Shown here: one piece after another, positions 49,374-58,329 of the stretch | How the letters are laid out: every line of letters starts with the position of its first letter | How positions within the stretch are numbered: the first letter of the stretch is position 1 | Assembly (NCBI RefSeq): GCF_004792685.1 | Contig: NZ_SRXT01000003.1 | Span: 434,001-498,000, forward strand | DNA: 64,000 nucleotides | Source of the DNA: Sphingomonas gei | Lineage (GTDB): Bacteria > Pseudomonadota > Alphaproteobacteria > Sphingomonadales > Sphingomonadaceae | Reading direction: 5' to 3' | The notes under the pieces: generated by a model | What the model was told of the DNA's origin: nothing | Seen by the model: only the letters and a program-made list of their open reading frames with translations | The model's database searches: none | Program-made: the position numbers and the translations under genes

Positions 49374-50782
49374 TGAAGCGCGTTCTGCTCGCGAGCCTCC
49401 TGGCATTCGCCACTGCCGCCCCGGCGCTCGCCCAGGATTTCCCGCCGGCGCCGCCGGTGGGCGAACCCAAGCCGTTCAAGCTGCCCGCGACCGAGACCTT
49501 CACGCTGGCCAACGGCATGCAGGTCACGCTCGTCCCGTATGGAATCGCGCCCAAGGCAGTGGTGTCGCTGCGCGTCCGTGCCGGCAACATCAGCGAAGGC
49601 GAGTCGACCTGGCTCGCCGATCTGACCGCGGCGATGATGAAGGAAGGGGCAGGGGGTCGCAGCGCCGGCCAACTCGCCACCGCCGCCGCCGACATGGGCG
49701 GCGATCTCGGCGTCGGTGCGGGCCAGCAGATCACTCAGATCACGATGAACATATTGTCCGAATTCGCCCCGCAGGCAGTCGCGTTGATCGGCGACGTGGC
49801 GATGCGGCCCGATCTGCCGGCAAGCGAGCTCGCCCGCGTGAAGGCCAATCTGGGTCGCCAGCTGAGCGTCGCGCTGTCGCAGCCCGGCACGCTCGCCGAT
49901 ATCGCGCTGGCGCGGACGATCTACGGCCCGAACCATCCCTATGGCCGGGTGGTGCCGAGTGCGGCGCAACTCGCCGGCTACACGATCGATCAGGTGAAGG
50001 CGTTCCACCGCGGCCAGTTCGGCGCGAAGCGCGCGCATCTCTACATCGCCGGCAAATTCGATGCAGCGGCGGTCAAGGCGGCAGTGACCAAGGCATTCGG
50101 CGGCTGGGCCGGCGGGCCCGAGCCGGTCAGGCTCGCCGCGCCGCATCAGGCGGGGCCGCGGGTGATCCTGATCGACCGGCCGGATGCGCCGCAGACGACC
50201 TTGCGGCTGTCGTTCGACGCCGCGGTGGCGGGGAGCGACGCCGACATCCCCCAGCGCGTGACCAACTCGCTGCTGGGCGGTGCGTTCAGCTCGCGCATCA
50301 CCACCAATATTCGCGAGACCAAGGGCTATACCTATTCGCCGGGCTCGGGCGTGGCGTTCAACCCCGACGACGCTTTGTGGACCTTCGAGGCCGACGTCAC
50401 CACCAATGTGACCGGCGCGGCGCTCGGCGAAGTGTTCAAGGAAGTCCGCCGGATGCAGACCGAGCCGGCGCCGATCGAGGAATCGAAGGGCATCCGCACC
50501 TATATGGCCGGGCTGTTCGCGATCTCGAACTCGACGTCGCCCGCCCTGGTCAACACGCTGGCGACGCGCGACCTGCTGGGCCTGCCCGCCGATTGGACCG
50601 ACCGCTATGTGCCGGCGGTGCTCGCGGTCGAGCCGGCGGCGATGATGGCCTCGGCCAAAGCGAGCTATCCGATCGACAAGCTCGTGCTGATCGCGGTGGG
50701 CGATCTCAAGACCGTCGAGCCGCAGCTCAAGGCGCTTCCGGAACTGGCGAACGTGCCGTTCCAGCGGGTCAGCGTTCCCTGA
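49373..50782 (+). CDS. M16 metallopeptidase-like, non-catalytic subunit
   Basis: This 469-residue protein has a signal peptide (MKRVLLASLLAFATAAPALAQ). The M16 fold is clear (FTLANGMQVTLVPYGIAPKAVVSLRVR). At the position of HxxEH it reads GESTWLADLTAAMMKEG, so it cannot bind zinc. The C-terminal domain has the R...Y pair (GGAFSSRITTNIRETKGYTYS) used for substrate binding in partner subunits. The ATG overlaps the previous stop; a GTG three bases earlier is also in frame. It is expected to form a heterodimer with the upstream protein. Confidence 0.93.
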   Translation: MKRVLLASLLAFATAAPALAQDFPPAPPVGEPKPFKLPATETFTLANGMQVTLVPYGIAPKAVVSLRVRAGNISEGESTWLADLTAAMMKEGAGGRSAGQLATAAADMGGDLGVGAGQQITQITMNILSEFAPQAVALIGDVAMRPDLPASELARVKANLGRQLSVALSQPGTLADIALARTIYGPNHPYGRVVPSAAQLAGYTIDQVKAFHRGQFGAKRAHLYIAGKFDAAAVKAAVTKAFGGWAGGPEPVRLAAPHQAGPRVILIDRPDAPQTTLRLSFDAAVAGSDADIPQRVTNSLLGGAFSSRITTNIRETKGYTYSPGSGVAFNPDDALWTFEADVTTNVTGAALGEVFKEVRRMQTEPAPIEESKGIRTYMAGLFAISNSTSPALVNTLATRDLLGLPADWTDRYVPAVLAVEPAAMMASAKASYPIDKLVLIAVGDLKTVEPQLKALPELANVPFQRVSVP

Positions 50783-50876
50783 GCCCGCGCGGCAATCTGC
50801 TTCACCTGCGCCAGACCGCCGCTAAAACGCGGCACGTGCAGGTACAATTCAGCTTGGAACGGCTAGAGACATTCGG

Positions 50877-52034
50877 GTGACGCGCGGCAAACATCGGATC
50901 GGCGAGCTGGCAGGCATCGTCGCGGCAGCGTTGGCTGTCGGCGGGGCGCCCGGCGCGCGTGCGCAGCAGACTACGCCGACGCCGGTTCCGCTGCCGACGC
51001 CGGCGCGCCCGAGCACCATACCCAATGTCGCGCCCGAGCGCTTCACGCTGGCCCCGCCCGCCGCGACGCCCACGCCGACCCCGGTCCCGACGGTGGCGCC
51101 GGTGCCTGTGCCACCTATACCTGCGCCGACTCCCAATGCCCGCGTGGCTCCACGCTCGGTGGCGCCGGCGCGCTCGACGCCTGCTCCCGCCGCCACGCCG
51201 GCACCGTCGAGCCAGCCCGCGCCGACAGTCTCCGCCACGCCGATCCCGACTATTGTCCCGGCTCCGGTTCCGGCGCCCCTCGCCACCGTTTCGACCCCTC
51301 AGGCGGTGGTGCCGGCGCCTGCCGGTACGCCCGGCTGGCTATGGGCGCTGCTCGGCGCCGGCGCGACGGCGCTGCTCTTCGGGGGCGTCTGGGCGCTGCG
51401 ACGCCGCCGTCCCGGCGAGGCGGAGGAATCGTACGAAGCGCCGGCCGCCGTCGCTGCGCCGCCACCCGCTGCACCGTCGGTCCGCCCGGTGGCGCCGCCT
51501 CCCGGAATCGCGCCGCCGCTCCCTGCGGCGCCGTTGGGCGAGCCGTTCGAGATCGTCCTGCGCCCCGGCCGCATCGAAGTTACCGAGCGTGACGTGATGC
51601 TCGATTTCGAATTGCTGATCGGCAACACCCAAGGCGCCGGCGCCGAGAATATCCGCGTGCTGATGGCGATGATGAGCGCCAATCCCGACCAGGACCGCAA
51701 CATCGCCGGCTATCATGCCAATCCGATCGTCGATTCCGCCGGCACGCCGTTCGATCTTGCCGCCGGCGCGGGCGGGCGGATGCCGGTGCGCCTCGCGCTG
51801 CCCCGCGAACTGGTCCATGTCGTCGAGATGCACGGCCGGCCGATGTTCGTGCCGATGGTGATGATAGAAGTGAAATGGCGCGCGGGGATCAGCATCCGCC
51901 GCTTCGGCGCCGACTTCATGATCGGCACGCCGGGACAGGGCGGCAAGCTCGGCCCGATCTGGCTCGATCGCAATCAGCAGGCGAGTCAGCTGACCGCGAC
52001 ACGCTATTTGCCGCGCCAGGCCGCTGCGGCTTGA
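50877..52034 (+). CDS. Proline-rich single-span membrane protein, paralogue 2
   Basis: This 385-residue protein starts at GTG, has a signal peptide (LAGIVAAALAVGGAPGARAQ), then a Pro/Thr/Ala repeat region to about 140. A membrane segment (GWLWALLGAGATALLFGGVWAL, then RRRRPGE) and a second proline linker follow. The C-terminal domain begins FEIVLRPGRIEVTERDVMLDFE and contains IRVLMAMMSANPDQ and RMPVRLALPRELVHVVEMHG. It matches the gene at 42,745 in arrangement and in the start of the domain. Together they bracket the hydrolase and M16 genes. No catalytic motif is seen; a role as a membrane-spanning adaptor is a guess. Confidence 0.75.
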   Translation: MTRGKHRIGELAGIVAAALAVGGAPGARAQQTTPTPVPLPTPARPSTIPNVAPERFTLAPPAATPTPTPVPTVAPVPVPPIPAPTPNARVAPRSVAPARSTPAPAATPAPSSQPAPTVSATPIPTIVPAPVPAPLATVSTPQAVVPAPAGTPGWLWALLGAGATALLFGGVWALRRRRPGEAEESYEAPAAVAAPPPAAPSVRPVAPPPGIAPPLPAAPLGEPFEIVLRPGRIEVTERDVMLDFELLIGNTQGAGAENIRVLMAMMSANPDQDRNIAGYHANPIVDSAGTPFDLAAGAGGRMPVRLALPRELVHVVEMHGRPMFVPMVMIEVKWRAGISIRRFGADFMIGTPGQGGKLGPIWLDRNQQASQLTATRYLPRQAAAA

Positions 52035-52038
52035 ACCT

Positions 52039-52644
52039 TCAATCGCGGGTGTCGACCGCGATCCAGTTCACTTCCCACGTCGCGCCGCCATCCGGCGAAG
52101 ACGCCTGCTCGAATCGCGCCGATCTGGCCGTGACTTCCGAGATCACGAAGCGGACGAGGACAGTACGCCCCCCGACCGTATCGAGACCGTAGAAGGTCCC
52201 CCGGCCCTTTCCGTCGAAGGCGCCGGTGACCGGCGGTGTGAGAATACCATTGCGCACGCTGGCGAAGTTGAGCGTCCACTGGCGCGCTTGCGGATTGTAG
52301 AGCCGCAGCGAGACGCCTTCGATTCGCCCGGCGGCGCCACTGACCGAAAGCTCGACGATGTTCGCGCGGCGGCCCAGCAACGCGCGGACTTCGGTCGTGC
52401 CGCGATACTCGACCCATCGAGTCGATCCCGTAAGCGGTTCGGGGAGGTAGCGCAGCTCGGTCGTCCAGCTTCCGATTTCCCAGTCGAAGTCGTGGCTGCC
52501 GTCGCGGGCGGCAGCGGCAGCCGGCGGTGTCGCCTGCGCCGACGCGGCATGTGGCGGAAAGGAGAGCGCGGCCAAAGCGAGCGCGATCGAGAAGTGCGGC
52601 GGCGTCCTTGTGCGGGCGGACGGGCGGATAGGCATGTGCGGCAT
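52039..52644 (-). CDS. Secreted protein of unknown function (DUF1579-like)
   Basis: This 201-residue protein has a very good ribosome site (AGGAGG, five bases before the ATG) and a signal peptide (FSIALALAALSFPPHAASAQ). The body begins HDFDWEIGSWTTELRYL and continues with a beta-rich fold (RALLGRRANIVELSVSG, IEGVSLRLYNPQARQWTLNFA). The FDWEIG-W start and SLRLY...QW pattern resemble DUF1579-like proteins. It converges with paralogue 2 after four bases. A longer in-frame reading to 53,337 runs antisense through or over the next gene and is rejected. Confidence 0.75.
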   Translation of the reverse strand: MPHMPIRPSARTRTPPHFSIALALAALSFPPHAASAQATPPAAAAARDGSHDFDWEIGSWTTELRYLPEPLTGSTRWVEYRGTTEVRALLGRRANIVELSVSGAAGRIEGVSLRLYNPQARQWTLNFASVRNGILTPPVTGAFDGKGRGTFYGLDTVGGRTVLVRFVISEVTARSARFEQASSPDGGATWEVNWIAVDTRD

Positions 52645-52727
52645 CTGCGCCTCCTGATCGCCGCATCCTATCGCGGTACGGCCAGCTGGAAAACCGGCCA
52701 ATGGCCGCGGCCAAGGGGGATCGGCGC

Positions 52728-53651
52728 TCAGTGGCGGATCTTGTGCACCACGAACGCGATCGCCCCGCCGACCGCGAGCCCGAGCAGTCCCGATCCGAGG
52801 GCGGTGACCAGCCAGCCGGTGAGCCCGCCGAGCGCGCCACTGGCATGCGCCACCGCCTCGGCGGCGTGGTGGATCGTGCCGGCGGGCTCGTGCAGGCCGA
52901 GCACGTCGAGGCCATGGACGAGAATGCCGCCGCCGACCCAGATCATCGCCGCGGTGCCGACCACCGACAGCGTCTCCATCAGTACCGGCATGCCGCGCAC
53001 CAGTCCGCGGCCCAGCGCGCGGGTCGCCGCGGCGCGGCGCTTGGCGAGGTGCAGCCCGATATCGTCCATCTTCACGATCAGCCCGACCACGCCGTAGACC
53101 ATCACGGTTATACCGACCCCGACCAGCACCAGCACGATCGCCTGGGTGAGCAGGGGGCTCTCCGCGACATCGGCCAGCGCGATCGCCATGATCTCGGCCG
53201 AGAGGATCAGATCGGTGCGGATCGCGCCGCTGATCTTGGATTGCTCGAGTTCGGCGGCGTCCATCGGCGCGGCCTCTTCCTCGGCGTGGCCCGCGCCACC
53301 CAGCGCTTCGAGCACTTTCTCCGCGCCCTCGAAGCACAGGAACGCGCCGCCGAGCATCAGCAGCGGAGTGATCGCCCAGGGCGCGAAGGCACTGAGGATC
53401 AATGCTGCCGGAAGCAGGATCAGCAGCTTGTTGCGCAGCGATCCCATCGCGATCTTGGAGATGATCGGCAGTTCGCGATCGGGGGTGAGCCCGACGACGT
53501 AGCGCGGCGTCACCGCGGTATCGTCGACCACCACGCCGATCGCCTTGCTCCCCGCCTTACCCGCGGCCGCGCCGACATCGTCGAGCGACGCCGCGGCGAG
53601 CTTGGTGATCCCGGCGATGTCGTCGAGCAAGGCTACAAGTCCGGAGGGCAT
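52728..53651 (-). CDS. DUF808-family inner-membrane protein (YedI-like)
   Basis: This 307-residue protein begins MPSGLVALLDDIAGITKLAA and has the family block GKAIGVVVDDTAVTPRYVVG (here GSKAIGV) and PIISKIAMGSLRNKLLILLPAAL. Several membrane segments follow to the C-terminus. Function is not established. Upstream in-frame extension to 53,783 would run into an intergenic palindrome and is not used. It diverges from the GAF-domain gene; the 150 bases between hold no gene that I can see. Confidence 0.88.
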   Translation of the reverse strand: MPSGLVALLDDIAGITKLAAASLDDVGAAAGKAGSKAIGVVVDDTAVTPRYVVGLTPDRELPIISKIAMGSLRNKLLILLPAALILSAFAPWAITPLLMLGGAFLCFEGAEKVLEALGGAGHAEEEAAPMDAAELEQSKISGAIRTDLILSAEIMAIALADVAESPLLTQAIVLVLVGVGITVMVYGVVGLIVKMDDIGLHLAKRRAAATRALGRGLVRGMPVLMETLSVVGTAAMIWVGGGILVHGLDVLGLHEPAGTIHHAAEAVAHASGALGGLTGWLVTALGSGLLGLAVGGAIAFVVHKIRH

Positions 53652-53801
53652 GCGAATTCCAGTCAGGCGGGACGGGGGACGAATCGATCCGTCCTCATCC
53701 CCGGATGCAGGGCCCGCGGCAAGGCTTGGCGGCAAGAAAGCCTTTGCCGCCCGATCGTTCGAGGGTAGTTCGAAGGCGATCAACGGAGCAAGGCGGCGGG
53801 A

Positions 53802-54305
53802 ATGGGTGCCAAGGATGACCTAGCCGCGATGGCGGTGCTGCTCGGCGACGACGATGCGCTCCGCAAGATCCTCGCGCTGGTCTGCGAGCAGACTCAGATG
53901 GGATTTGCCGCGGTGGCGCGGGTAACCGACGACCGATGGATCGCCTGCCAGGTGCTCGACAAGATCGAGTTCGGTTTGGACCCCGGCGACGAACTCGAAG
54001 TCAAGACGACGATCTGCGACGACATCCGCGCCTGCGGCGAAGCCGTCATCATCGATTCGGTGATCGACGATCCGAAGTGGCGCAAGCACCATACGCCGCA
54101 GATGTACGGCTTCGAGAGCTATGCCTCGCTGCCGGTCTATCTCGACGATCGCAGTTTCTTCGGGACGCTGTGCGCGATCGATCCCGAGCCGCGCCAGATC
54201 AGCGGGCAGCAAGTCATCACCGCGCTGCGGGGCTTCGCCGGACAGGTTGGGAGCATCATGTCTGCGCGCATTCGCGAACAGGCGCGCGCCGCGACTGCGG
54301 CTTAG
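53802..54305 (+). CDS. Stand-alone GAF-domain protein
   Basis: This 167-residue cytoplasmic protein is essentially one GAF domain (ILALVCEQTQMGFAAVARVTDDRWIACQVLD ... GFESYASLPVYLDDRSFFGTLCAIDPEPR; given only as blocks). It has no kinase or cyclase attached, so it may bind a small ligand and act through a partner. GGGA lies just before the ATG. Its stop is 6 bases from the end of the DUF3060-like gene on the other strand. Phytochrome-like cysteine ligation is not seen. Confidence 0.8.
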   Translation: MGAKDDLAAMAVLLGDDDALRKILALVCEQTQMGFAAVARVTDDRWIACQVLDKIEFGLDPGDELEVKTTICDDIRACGEAVIIDSVIDDPKWRKHHTPQMYGFESYASLPVYLDDRSFFGTLCAIDPEPRQISGQQVITALRGFAGQVGSIMSARIREQARAATAA

Positions 54306-54311
54306 CGTTGC

Positions 54312-54662
54312 CTAGCGCAGGCGCGAAACCCGATTGCCCGCGCCGACGACGTTGAGGCGCGGCTTGGCGGCACCCGGTGCGCGCCAGCGAATTTCATTGT
54401 CCGCGCCTTCGACGCGAATTGTCGAAACCTTGCCGAGGTCGATCGTGATGCGATTGCTCGCGCCGGTGACGCGCAGGCTGGTGCAGGCCCCGGTGATGGT
54501 CAGGACATTGCTGGCGCCCTCGATCGTGGCAGCGCCGCCGCCGCAATCGAGCTCGGACTCCTCCCCCGCGCCGGTGAACTCGGTCTGCGCACTCGCAGGC
54601 AGAGCGGTGAACACCGCTGCCGAGGCCACGGCCGATAATGCCGCTCGTTTCAGATCCCGCAT
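54312..54662 (-). CDS. Secreted DUF3060-like repeat protein
   Basis: This 116-residue protein has a signal peptide (AALSAVASAAVFTALPASAQ). The body is a short beta-helix-like repeat: GGAATIEGASNVLTITG, then SLRVTGASNRITIDLG, IRVEGADNEIRWR and LNVVGAGNRVSRL. The recurring GxxN motif is typical of DUF3060 proteins, which are exported and of unknown role. Two cysteines may form a disulfide. The gene lies between the GAF gene and the rplJL unit and reads leftward away from the latter's terminator. Confidence 0.8.
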   Translation of the reverse strand: MRDLKRAALSAVASAAVFTALPASAQTEFTGAGEESELDCGGGAATIEGASNVLTITGACTSLRVTGASNRITIDLGKVSTIRVEGADNEIRWRAPGAAKPRLNVVGAGNRVSRLR

Positions 54663-54751
54663 TCACTTCTCCGTTCGTTACGCAGCCGCAAGTTTACGCA
54701 TGACATGAAATGCGGTTCCGTGGGACCTGCGCTCCTCGCGGGCCCGCAACG

Positions 54752-54781
54752 AAAAAGGGCGGCCCCGAAGGACCGCCCTTT
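54752..54781 (-). terminator. Intrinsic terminator of rplL
   Basis: Read leftward, AAAGGGCGGTC-CTTCGG-GGCCGCCCTTT forms a strong stem followed by TTTTT (opposite 54,752-54,756), 75 bases after the rplL stop. It ends the rplJ-rplL transcript, so rpoB is not reached from this operon. A short palindrome TCCCCGC-CTGC-GCGGGGA (54,809-54,826) lies in between. Confidence 0.9.
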
Positions 54782-54854
54782 CGTCTCTGCCGTGAAGCAG
54801 AAGCTGGATCCCCGCCTGCGCGGGGATGAGTCCTTCGCGCTTACGCGCGCAGGC

Positions 54855-55232
54855 TCACTTGATCTCGACGGTGCCGCCGGCTTCCTCGACCTGCTTCTTG
54901 ATCTTCTCGGCCTCTTCCTTGTTGACGCCTTCCTTGATGGCCTTGGGAGCCGATTCAACGAGGGTCTTGGCTTCGGTCAGACCGAGGCCGGTGAGGGCGC
55001 GGACTTCCTTGATGACGTTGATCTTCTTGCCACCGTCGCCGGTGAGGATCACGTCGAATTCGGTCTGCTCTTCGGCAGCCGGAGCAGCGGCGCCGGCGCC
55101 GCCAGCGGCAGGCGCTGCAACTGCAGCGGCGGCCGAGACGCCCCACTTCTCTTCGAGAAGCTTCGAGAGCTCGGCGGCTTCGAGAACGGTCAGCTCCGAG
55201 AGCTGGTCGACGAGTGCGTTAAGGTCAGCCAT
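54855..55232 (-). CDS. rplL: Ribosomal protein L7/L12
   Basis: L7/L12 (125 residues) forms the flexible ribosomal stalk that recruits translation factors. An N-terminal helical dimer domain ([24 protein letters not shown]) is followed by an Ala/Gly hinge. The C-terminal domain has [25 protein letters not shown] and ends GGTVEIK. It follows rplJ by 56 bases in one leftward unit closed by a strong terminator. In most bacteria rpoB would follow; here it is 14.7 kb away. Confidence 0.97.
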   Translation of the reverse strand: MADLNALVDQLSELTVLEAAELSKLLEEKWGVSAAAAVAAPAAGGAGAAAPAAEEQTEFDVILTGDGGKKINVIKEVRALTGLGLTEAKTLVESAPKAIKEGVNKEEAEKIKKQVEEAGGTVEIK

Positions 55233-55288
55233 GATTAACTCCAGTCAATGCAAATAGGGTTGGGTATTGGTCTCGTGAAAGGGGCCGC

Positions 55289-55804
55289 TCAGGCGGCTTC
55301 CTTCTCCGCATATGCCGAAAGAACGCGTGCCAGCTGTGCAGCCGGTGCCTGGGTGATCGTCGCGATCTTGGTCGCGGGTGCCACGATGAGCCCCACGATC
55401 TTCGCACGAAGTTCATCCAGCGACGGCAGCGTCGCAAGTGCCTTCACGCCATCCGCATCGAGCAGCTGGCTGCCCATTGCGCCGCCGACGATTTCGAGCT
55501 TGTCGTTCGTCTTGGCGAATTCCGCGATGACCTTGGCCGCAGCCACGGGATCGGCGGAGGTGGCGAGCGCCGTAGGACCGGTGAGCAGGTCCCCGATCAC
55601 CGAATAATCGGTGCCTTCGGCGGCAATGATGGCAAGCTTGTTCTTCGAGACCTTATAGCTCGCGCCGGCTGCGCGCATCTTGTTGCGGAGGTCCGTCGAT
55701 TGCTTGACGGTCATCCCGAGATTGCGGGTGACAACCACCACGCCGACCTCGTTGAAGGTGCGATTCAGCTCGGCGACGGCATCAGCCTTCTGGGAACGAT
55801 CCAT
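55289..55804 (-). CDS. rplJ: Ribosomal protein L10
   Basis: L10 (171 residues) anchors the L7/L12 stalk. It starts [17 protein letters not shown] and contains [18 protein letters not shown] and [12 protein letters not shown], with a C-terminal helix ([13 protein letters not shown]) that binds L12. GAGGAG is the ribosome site. The leader has a GAAA-capped hairpin (55,823-55,842) and is long (about 225 bases from the candidate promoter), consistent with the known autoregulation by L10 binding to its own leader in other bacteria. Confidence 0.97.
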   Translation of the reverse strand: MDRSQKADAVAELNRTFNEVGVVVVTRNLGMTVKQSTDLRNKMRAAGASYKVSKNKLAIIAAEGTDYSVIGDLLTGPTALATSADPVAAAKVIAEFAKTNDKLEIVGGAMGSQLLDADGVKALATLPSLDELRAKIVGLIVAPATKIATITQAPAAQLARVLSAYAEKEAA

Positions 55805-55822
55805 GCCGGTCTCCTCGTTGTG

Positions 55823-55842
55823 AAGCCCCCTTTCGGGCGCTT
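55823..55842 (-). promoter_or_regulatory. Hairpin in the rplJ leader
   Basis: Read leftward, AAGCGCCC-GAAA-GGGGGCTT forms a stem with one mismatch capped by a GAAA tetraloop, just upstream of the ribosome site CGAGGAG of rplJ. In other bacteria L10-L12 binds its leader to repress translation; whether this stem is part of that site is an inference. Confidence 0.4.
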
Positions 55843-56035
55843 CGGTTCAAACAAGTCCGAGGGGCACGATCATCATGGCCAGGGGCTGCCCCGGCATGAC
55901 CCGAACGCCCGCGCAAGGCGGATCGCCGGTGAAAAATCTGTCCCCGTCTTGGCGAGAAATCAAGACCGGCAAATCCCGGTCACTCGCTGTCTCGGACGGA
56001 ACGCAGGCAGGGCAAGCCCCATCCGCGAAGGCGCG

Positions 56036-56063
56036 CACTTAGCGGAATGGGAGGCGAAGTCAA
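56036..56063 (-). promoter_or_regulatory. Candidate promoter of rplJ-rplL
   Basis: Read leftward, TTGACT (56,058-56,063) and TAAGTG (56,036-56,041) are separated by 16 bases, a good -35 and a weaker -10. Transcription would start near 56,029, giving a leader of about 225 bases to rplJ. The 386-base gap between rplJ and the divergent L,D-transpeptidase gene otherwise holds no gene that I can see. Confidence 0.5.
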
Positions 56064-56190
56064 GCGGCCGACGCGAGTCGAGATCCTTACCGGAGGGCGG
56101 CATGCTTAACGAAGGATCAAGCCGTCCCCCTGCGGAACAGTCCAAAAACCATGCTAGCCAGACCGGGTTTCACCAGCAATATCGTCGCGC

Positions 56191-56763
56191 ATGAAGACTC
56201 GACCCTCGCTCCTCCGCCGGTTTCGGCGAGCGGCAGGAGGCGCATTCATGCTCCTCCTCGCATCGCTGCTGCTGCCTTCCGATGCCGCCGCCGCGGCTGC
56301 TCCCAAGGGCCCGATCGTTCTCGCGATCCTGACCCCCGACGCGCCGCTCGAAGAAGGCGAATATCTCTGGGAGCCGCAGCGCGCGCCGGCGGGCCGGATC
56401 GAGATCGTCGCCGATGTCGCGCGCGACACGCTCTACGTCTATCGCGGCGGAGTCGAGATCGGTCGTACGATCCTGATCTACGGCGCCGACGAGAAGCCGA
56501 CTCCGCTCGGGTCGTTCCCGATCCTGCAGAAGCAGGTCCACCACGTCTCGAATATCTACAATGCGCCGATGCCCTATATGATGCGGCTGACCTGGGACGG
56601 CATCTCGCTCCACGGCAGCGGGGACACCGTCGACAACCGTTACGCCACCCATGGCTGCATCGGGCTGCCCGACGAATTCGCGGCGTTGCTGTTCCGCGCT
56701 GCCAAGCTTGGTGACAAGGTGACCGTCACGCGCAACTGGCTTCCACAATTCTACGGCGCCTGA
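56191..56763 (+). CDS. L,D-transpeptidase (YkuD domain)
   Basis: This 190-residue exported protein has a signal peptide (FMLLLASLLLPSDAAAAA). The YkuD fold follows: GRIEIVADVARDTLYVYRGG, TPLGSFPILQKQVHHVSNIY, and the catalytic region ISLHGSGDTVDNRYATHGCI, with the His and Cys of the THGC motif. Such enzymes form 3-3 peptidoglycan cross-links or attach proteins to peptidoglycan. There is no peptidoglycan-binding domain. It sits on the opposite strand inside the split ribosomal-protein cluster. Confidence 0.9.
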   Translation: MKTRPSLLRRFRRAAGGAFMLLLASLLLPSDAAAAAAPKGPIVLAILTPDAPLEEGEYLWEPQRAPAGRIEIVADVARDTLYVYRGGVEIGRTILIYGADEKPTPLGSFPILQKQVHHVSNIYNAPMPYMMRLTWDGISLHGSGDTVDNRYATHGCIGLPDEFAALLFRAAKLGDKVTVTRNWLPQFYGA

Positions 56764-56775
56764 GCCCGACCCCGA

Positions 56776-57465
56776 TCAGGAATGCGGGTTGCGCAGCAGC
56801 CGTTCGCGCAGATCCTGCATCGCGATGCCTTGCGCGGCACTGATGGGGTCCGACGCGCCGAGCACGGTGCCGAGATGCTCGAGGATCTGGCTGGCGCGGT
56901 CCAGATTCTGGAGCACGCGCATGTGGCGCTGAAGCATCACCGGGTCCTCGACCAGTTCTTCGCCCAGCGCATCGATCAACTGCCGGACATGGACGACTTC
57001 CTCGGCGACTCGCCGGTCGAGATCCATGGCGTCGGGCGTCCCTGCAGCGGGGGCAGGCTCTGCCGGAAGCACCGCGCCGAAACGCACCGCGGTCTGAATC
57101 GCATCGACCCGCGCCTGGCCCTGCTTGCCGTCGAAAGTCGCCGGGCGTTTTCCCGTCACCCATTCGTCGACAGAGGCGGCGACCAGCGCGAAGCGGATCC
57201 CGCAGCGTCGGTCGTCGCGCCACACCACGGTTGCGCCAACGGTGATTTCGGCACGCAGCAGCACCAAAGAATCGCCCGGACCGGGAAGCGCTGCCCCGTC
57301 GAGCATCGCGCCGGTTTCGGAAAGATTGCGGATGCGCACCGGCACGCGCGTGCCGGCGGATTCGATCGTTGCCGACAGCATCAAATTCTTGCGAGGCGGG
57401 CGCGGCTGCAGGCCAAGCGCCGCCGTGGCCAGGCGTCGGGCGTCGTCGGAATCCGGACTGGTCAT
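56776..57465 (-). CDS. PilZ-domain protein
   Basis: This 229-residue protein has an N-terminal PilZ-type domain at about 20-115: PRKNLMLSATIESAGTRVPV, then VRIRNLSETGAML and VVWRDDRRCGIRF. These match the D/NxSxxG core, while the N-terminal RxxxR is only partly kept (RPPRK). The C-terminal half is helical (EEVVHVRQLIDALGEELVEDPVMLQRHMRV). It may bind cyclic di-GMP, but this is uncertain. The ATG at 57,465 has GAAGG eight bases upstream. It converges with the L,D-transpeptidase gene and follows the rplA terminator. Confidence 0.8.
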   Translation of the reverse strand: MTSPDSDDARRLATAALGLQPRPPRKNLMLSATIESAGTRVPVRIRNLSETGAMLDGAALPGPGDSLVLLRAEITVGATVVWRDDRRCGIRFALVAASVDEWVTGKRPATFDGKQGQARVDAIQTAVRFGAVLPAEPAPAAGTPDAMDLDRRVAEEVVHVRQLIDALGEELVEDPVMLQRHMRVLQNLDRASQILEHLGTVLGASDPISAAQGIAMQDLRERLLRNPHS

Positions 57466-57580
57466 CGGCGCGCCTTCATCGGGCGCACGATAGGCGCAAT
57501 ATGGCCAGCGCACCATTAGGGAAAATCCACGCATCATTCGGGCCGTACGGCACCGGGCCGCCGCCATGCACAGATATGAA

Positions 57581-57610
57581 GAAGGGGCCGGAATTGCTTC
57601 CGACCCCTTC
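57581..57610 (-). terminator. Terminator-like hairpin after rplA
   Basis: Read leftward, GAAGGGGTCGGAA-GCAA-TTCCGGCCCCTTC is a 13-base stem with one mismatch, followed by TTCAT. It lies 22 bases after the rplA stop and probably ends the rplK-rplA transcript. The T-run is short. Confidence 0.65.
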
Positions 57611-57632
57611 AAACATTTTCATCCCAGGCAGT

Positions 57633-58325
57633 TCACACGCCGGCGATTTCCGCCGCGTCGACCTTGACGCCCGGGCCCATCGACGAGCTCAGCGCGACCT
57701 TGCGCAGATACTTGCCCTTGGCGCCGGCCGGCTTGGCCTTGACCACTGCGTCGACCAAAGCGTCGAAGTTCGCGCGCAGATCCTCCGCGGGGAACGACGC
57801 CTTGCCGATACCCGAATGGATGATACCGGCCTTTTCGACGCGATACTCGACCTGGCCGCCCTTGGCCGCTTTCACGGCTTCGGCGACGTTCATCGTCACG
57901 GTGCCGAGCTTCGGGTTGGGCATCATGCCCTTCGGACCCAGGATCTTGCCCAGACGGCCGACCAGACCCATCATGTCGGGCGTGGCGATGCAGCGGTCGA
58001 AATCGATCTTGCCGCCCTGGATGGCTTCCATCAGATCCTCGGCACCCACCACGTCCGCACCGGCGGCAGTGGCTTCGTCGGCCTTGGCGCCGCGGGCGAA
58101 AACACCCACACGGACGTCCTTGCCGGTGCCCTTGGGCAGGGTAACGACGCCGCGGACCATCTGGTCGGCGTGGCGCGGATCGACGCCGAGGTTGAGCGCG
58201 ACTTCGACGGTCTCGTCGAACTTGCTCGTCGCGTTCGCCTTGACGATCGAGATCGCCTCATCGACGCCGTGAAGCTTCTCGGCTTCGACGGTCCAGGTCT
58301 TCTGCTTCTTGGTCAGCTTTGCCAT
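57633..58325 (-). CDS. rplA: Ribosomal protein L1
   Basis: L1 (230 residues) binds 23S rRNA at the L1 stalk and represses its own operon in other bacteria. It starts [17 protein letters not shown], with the family blocks [41 protein letters not shown] and [20 protein letters not shown]. The start lies four bases after the rplK stop. An in-frame ATG six codons upstream would overlap rplK and is not used. It ends the rplK-rplA unit. Confidence 0.98.
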   Translation of the reverse strand: MAKLTKKQKTWTVEAEKLHGVDEAISIVKANATSKFDETVEVALNLGVDPRHADQMVRGVVTLPKGTGKDVRVGVFARGAKADEATAAGADVVGAEDLMEAIQGGKIDFDRCIATPDMMGLVGRLGKILGPKGMMPNPKLGTVTMNVAEAVKAAKGGQVEYRVEKAGIIHSGIGKASFPAEDLRANFDALVDAVVKAKPAGAKGKYLRKVALSSSMGPGVKVDAAEIAGV

Positions 58326-58329
58326 GGTA

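Noticed and set aside
52645..53337. N-terminal extension of the DUF1579-like protein to 53,337
   Set aside because: It is arginine-rich readthrough of the DUF808 gene in another frame, and the ATG at 52,644 has an AGGAGG site and a signal peptide right after it.
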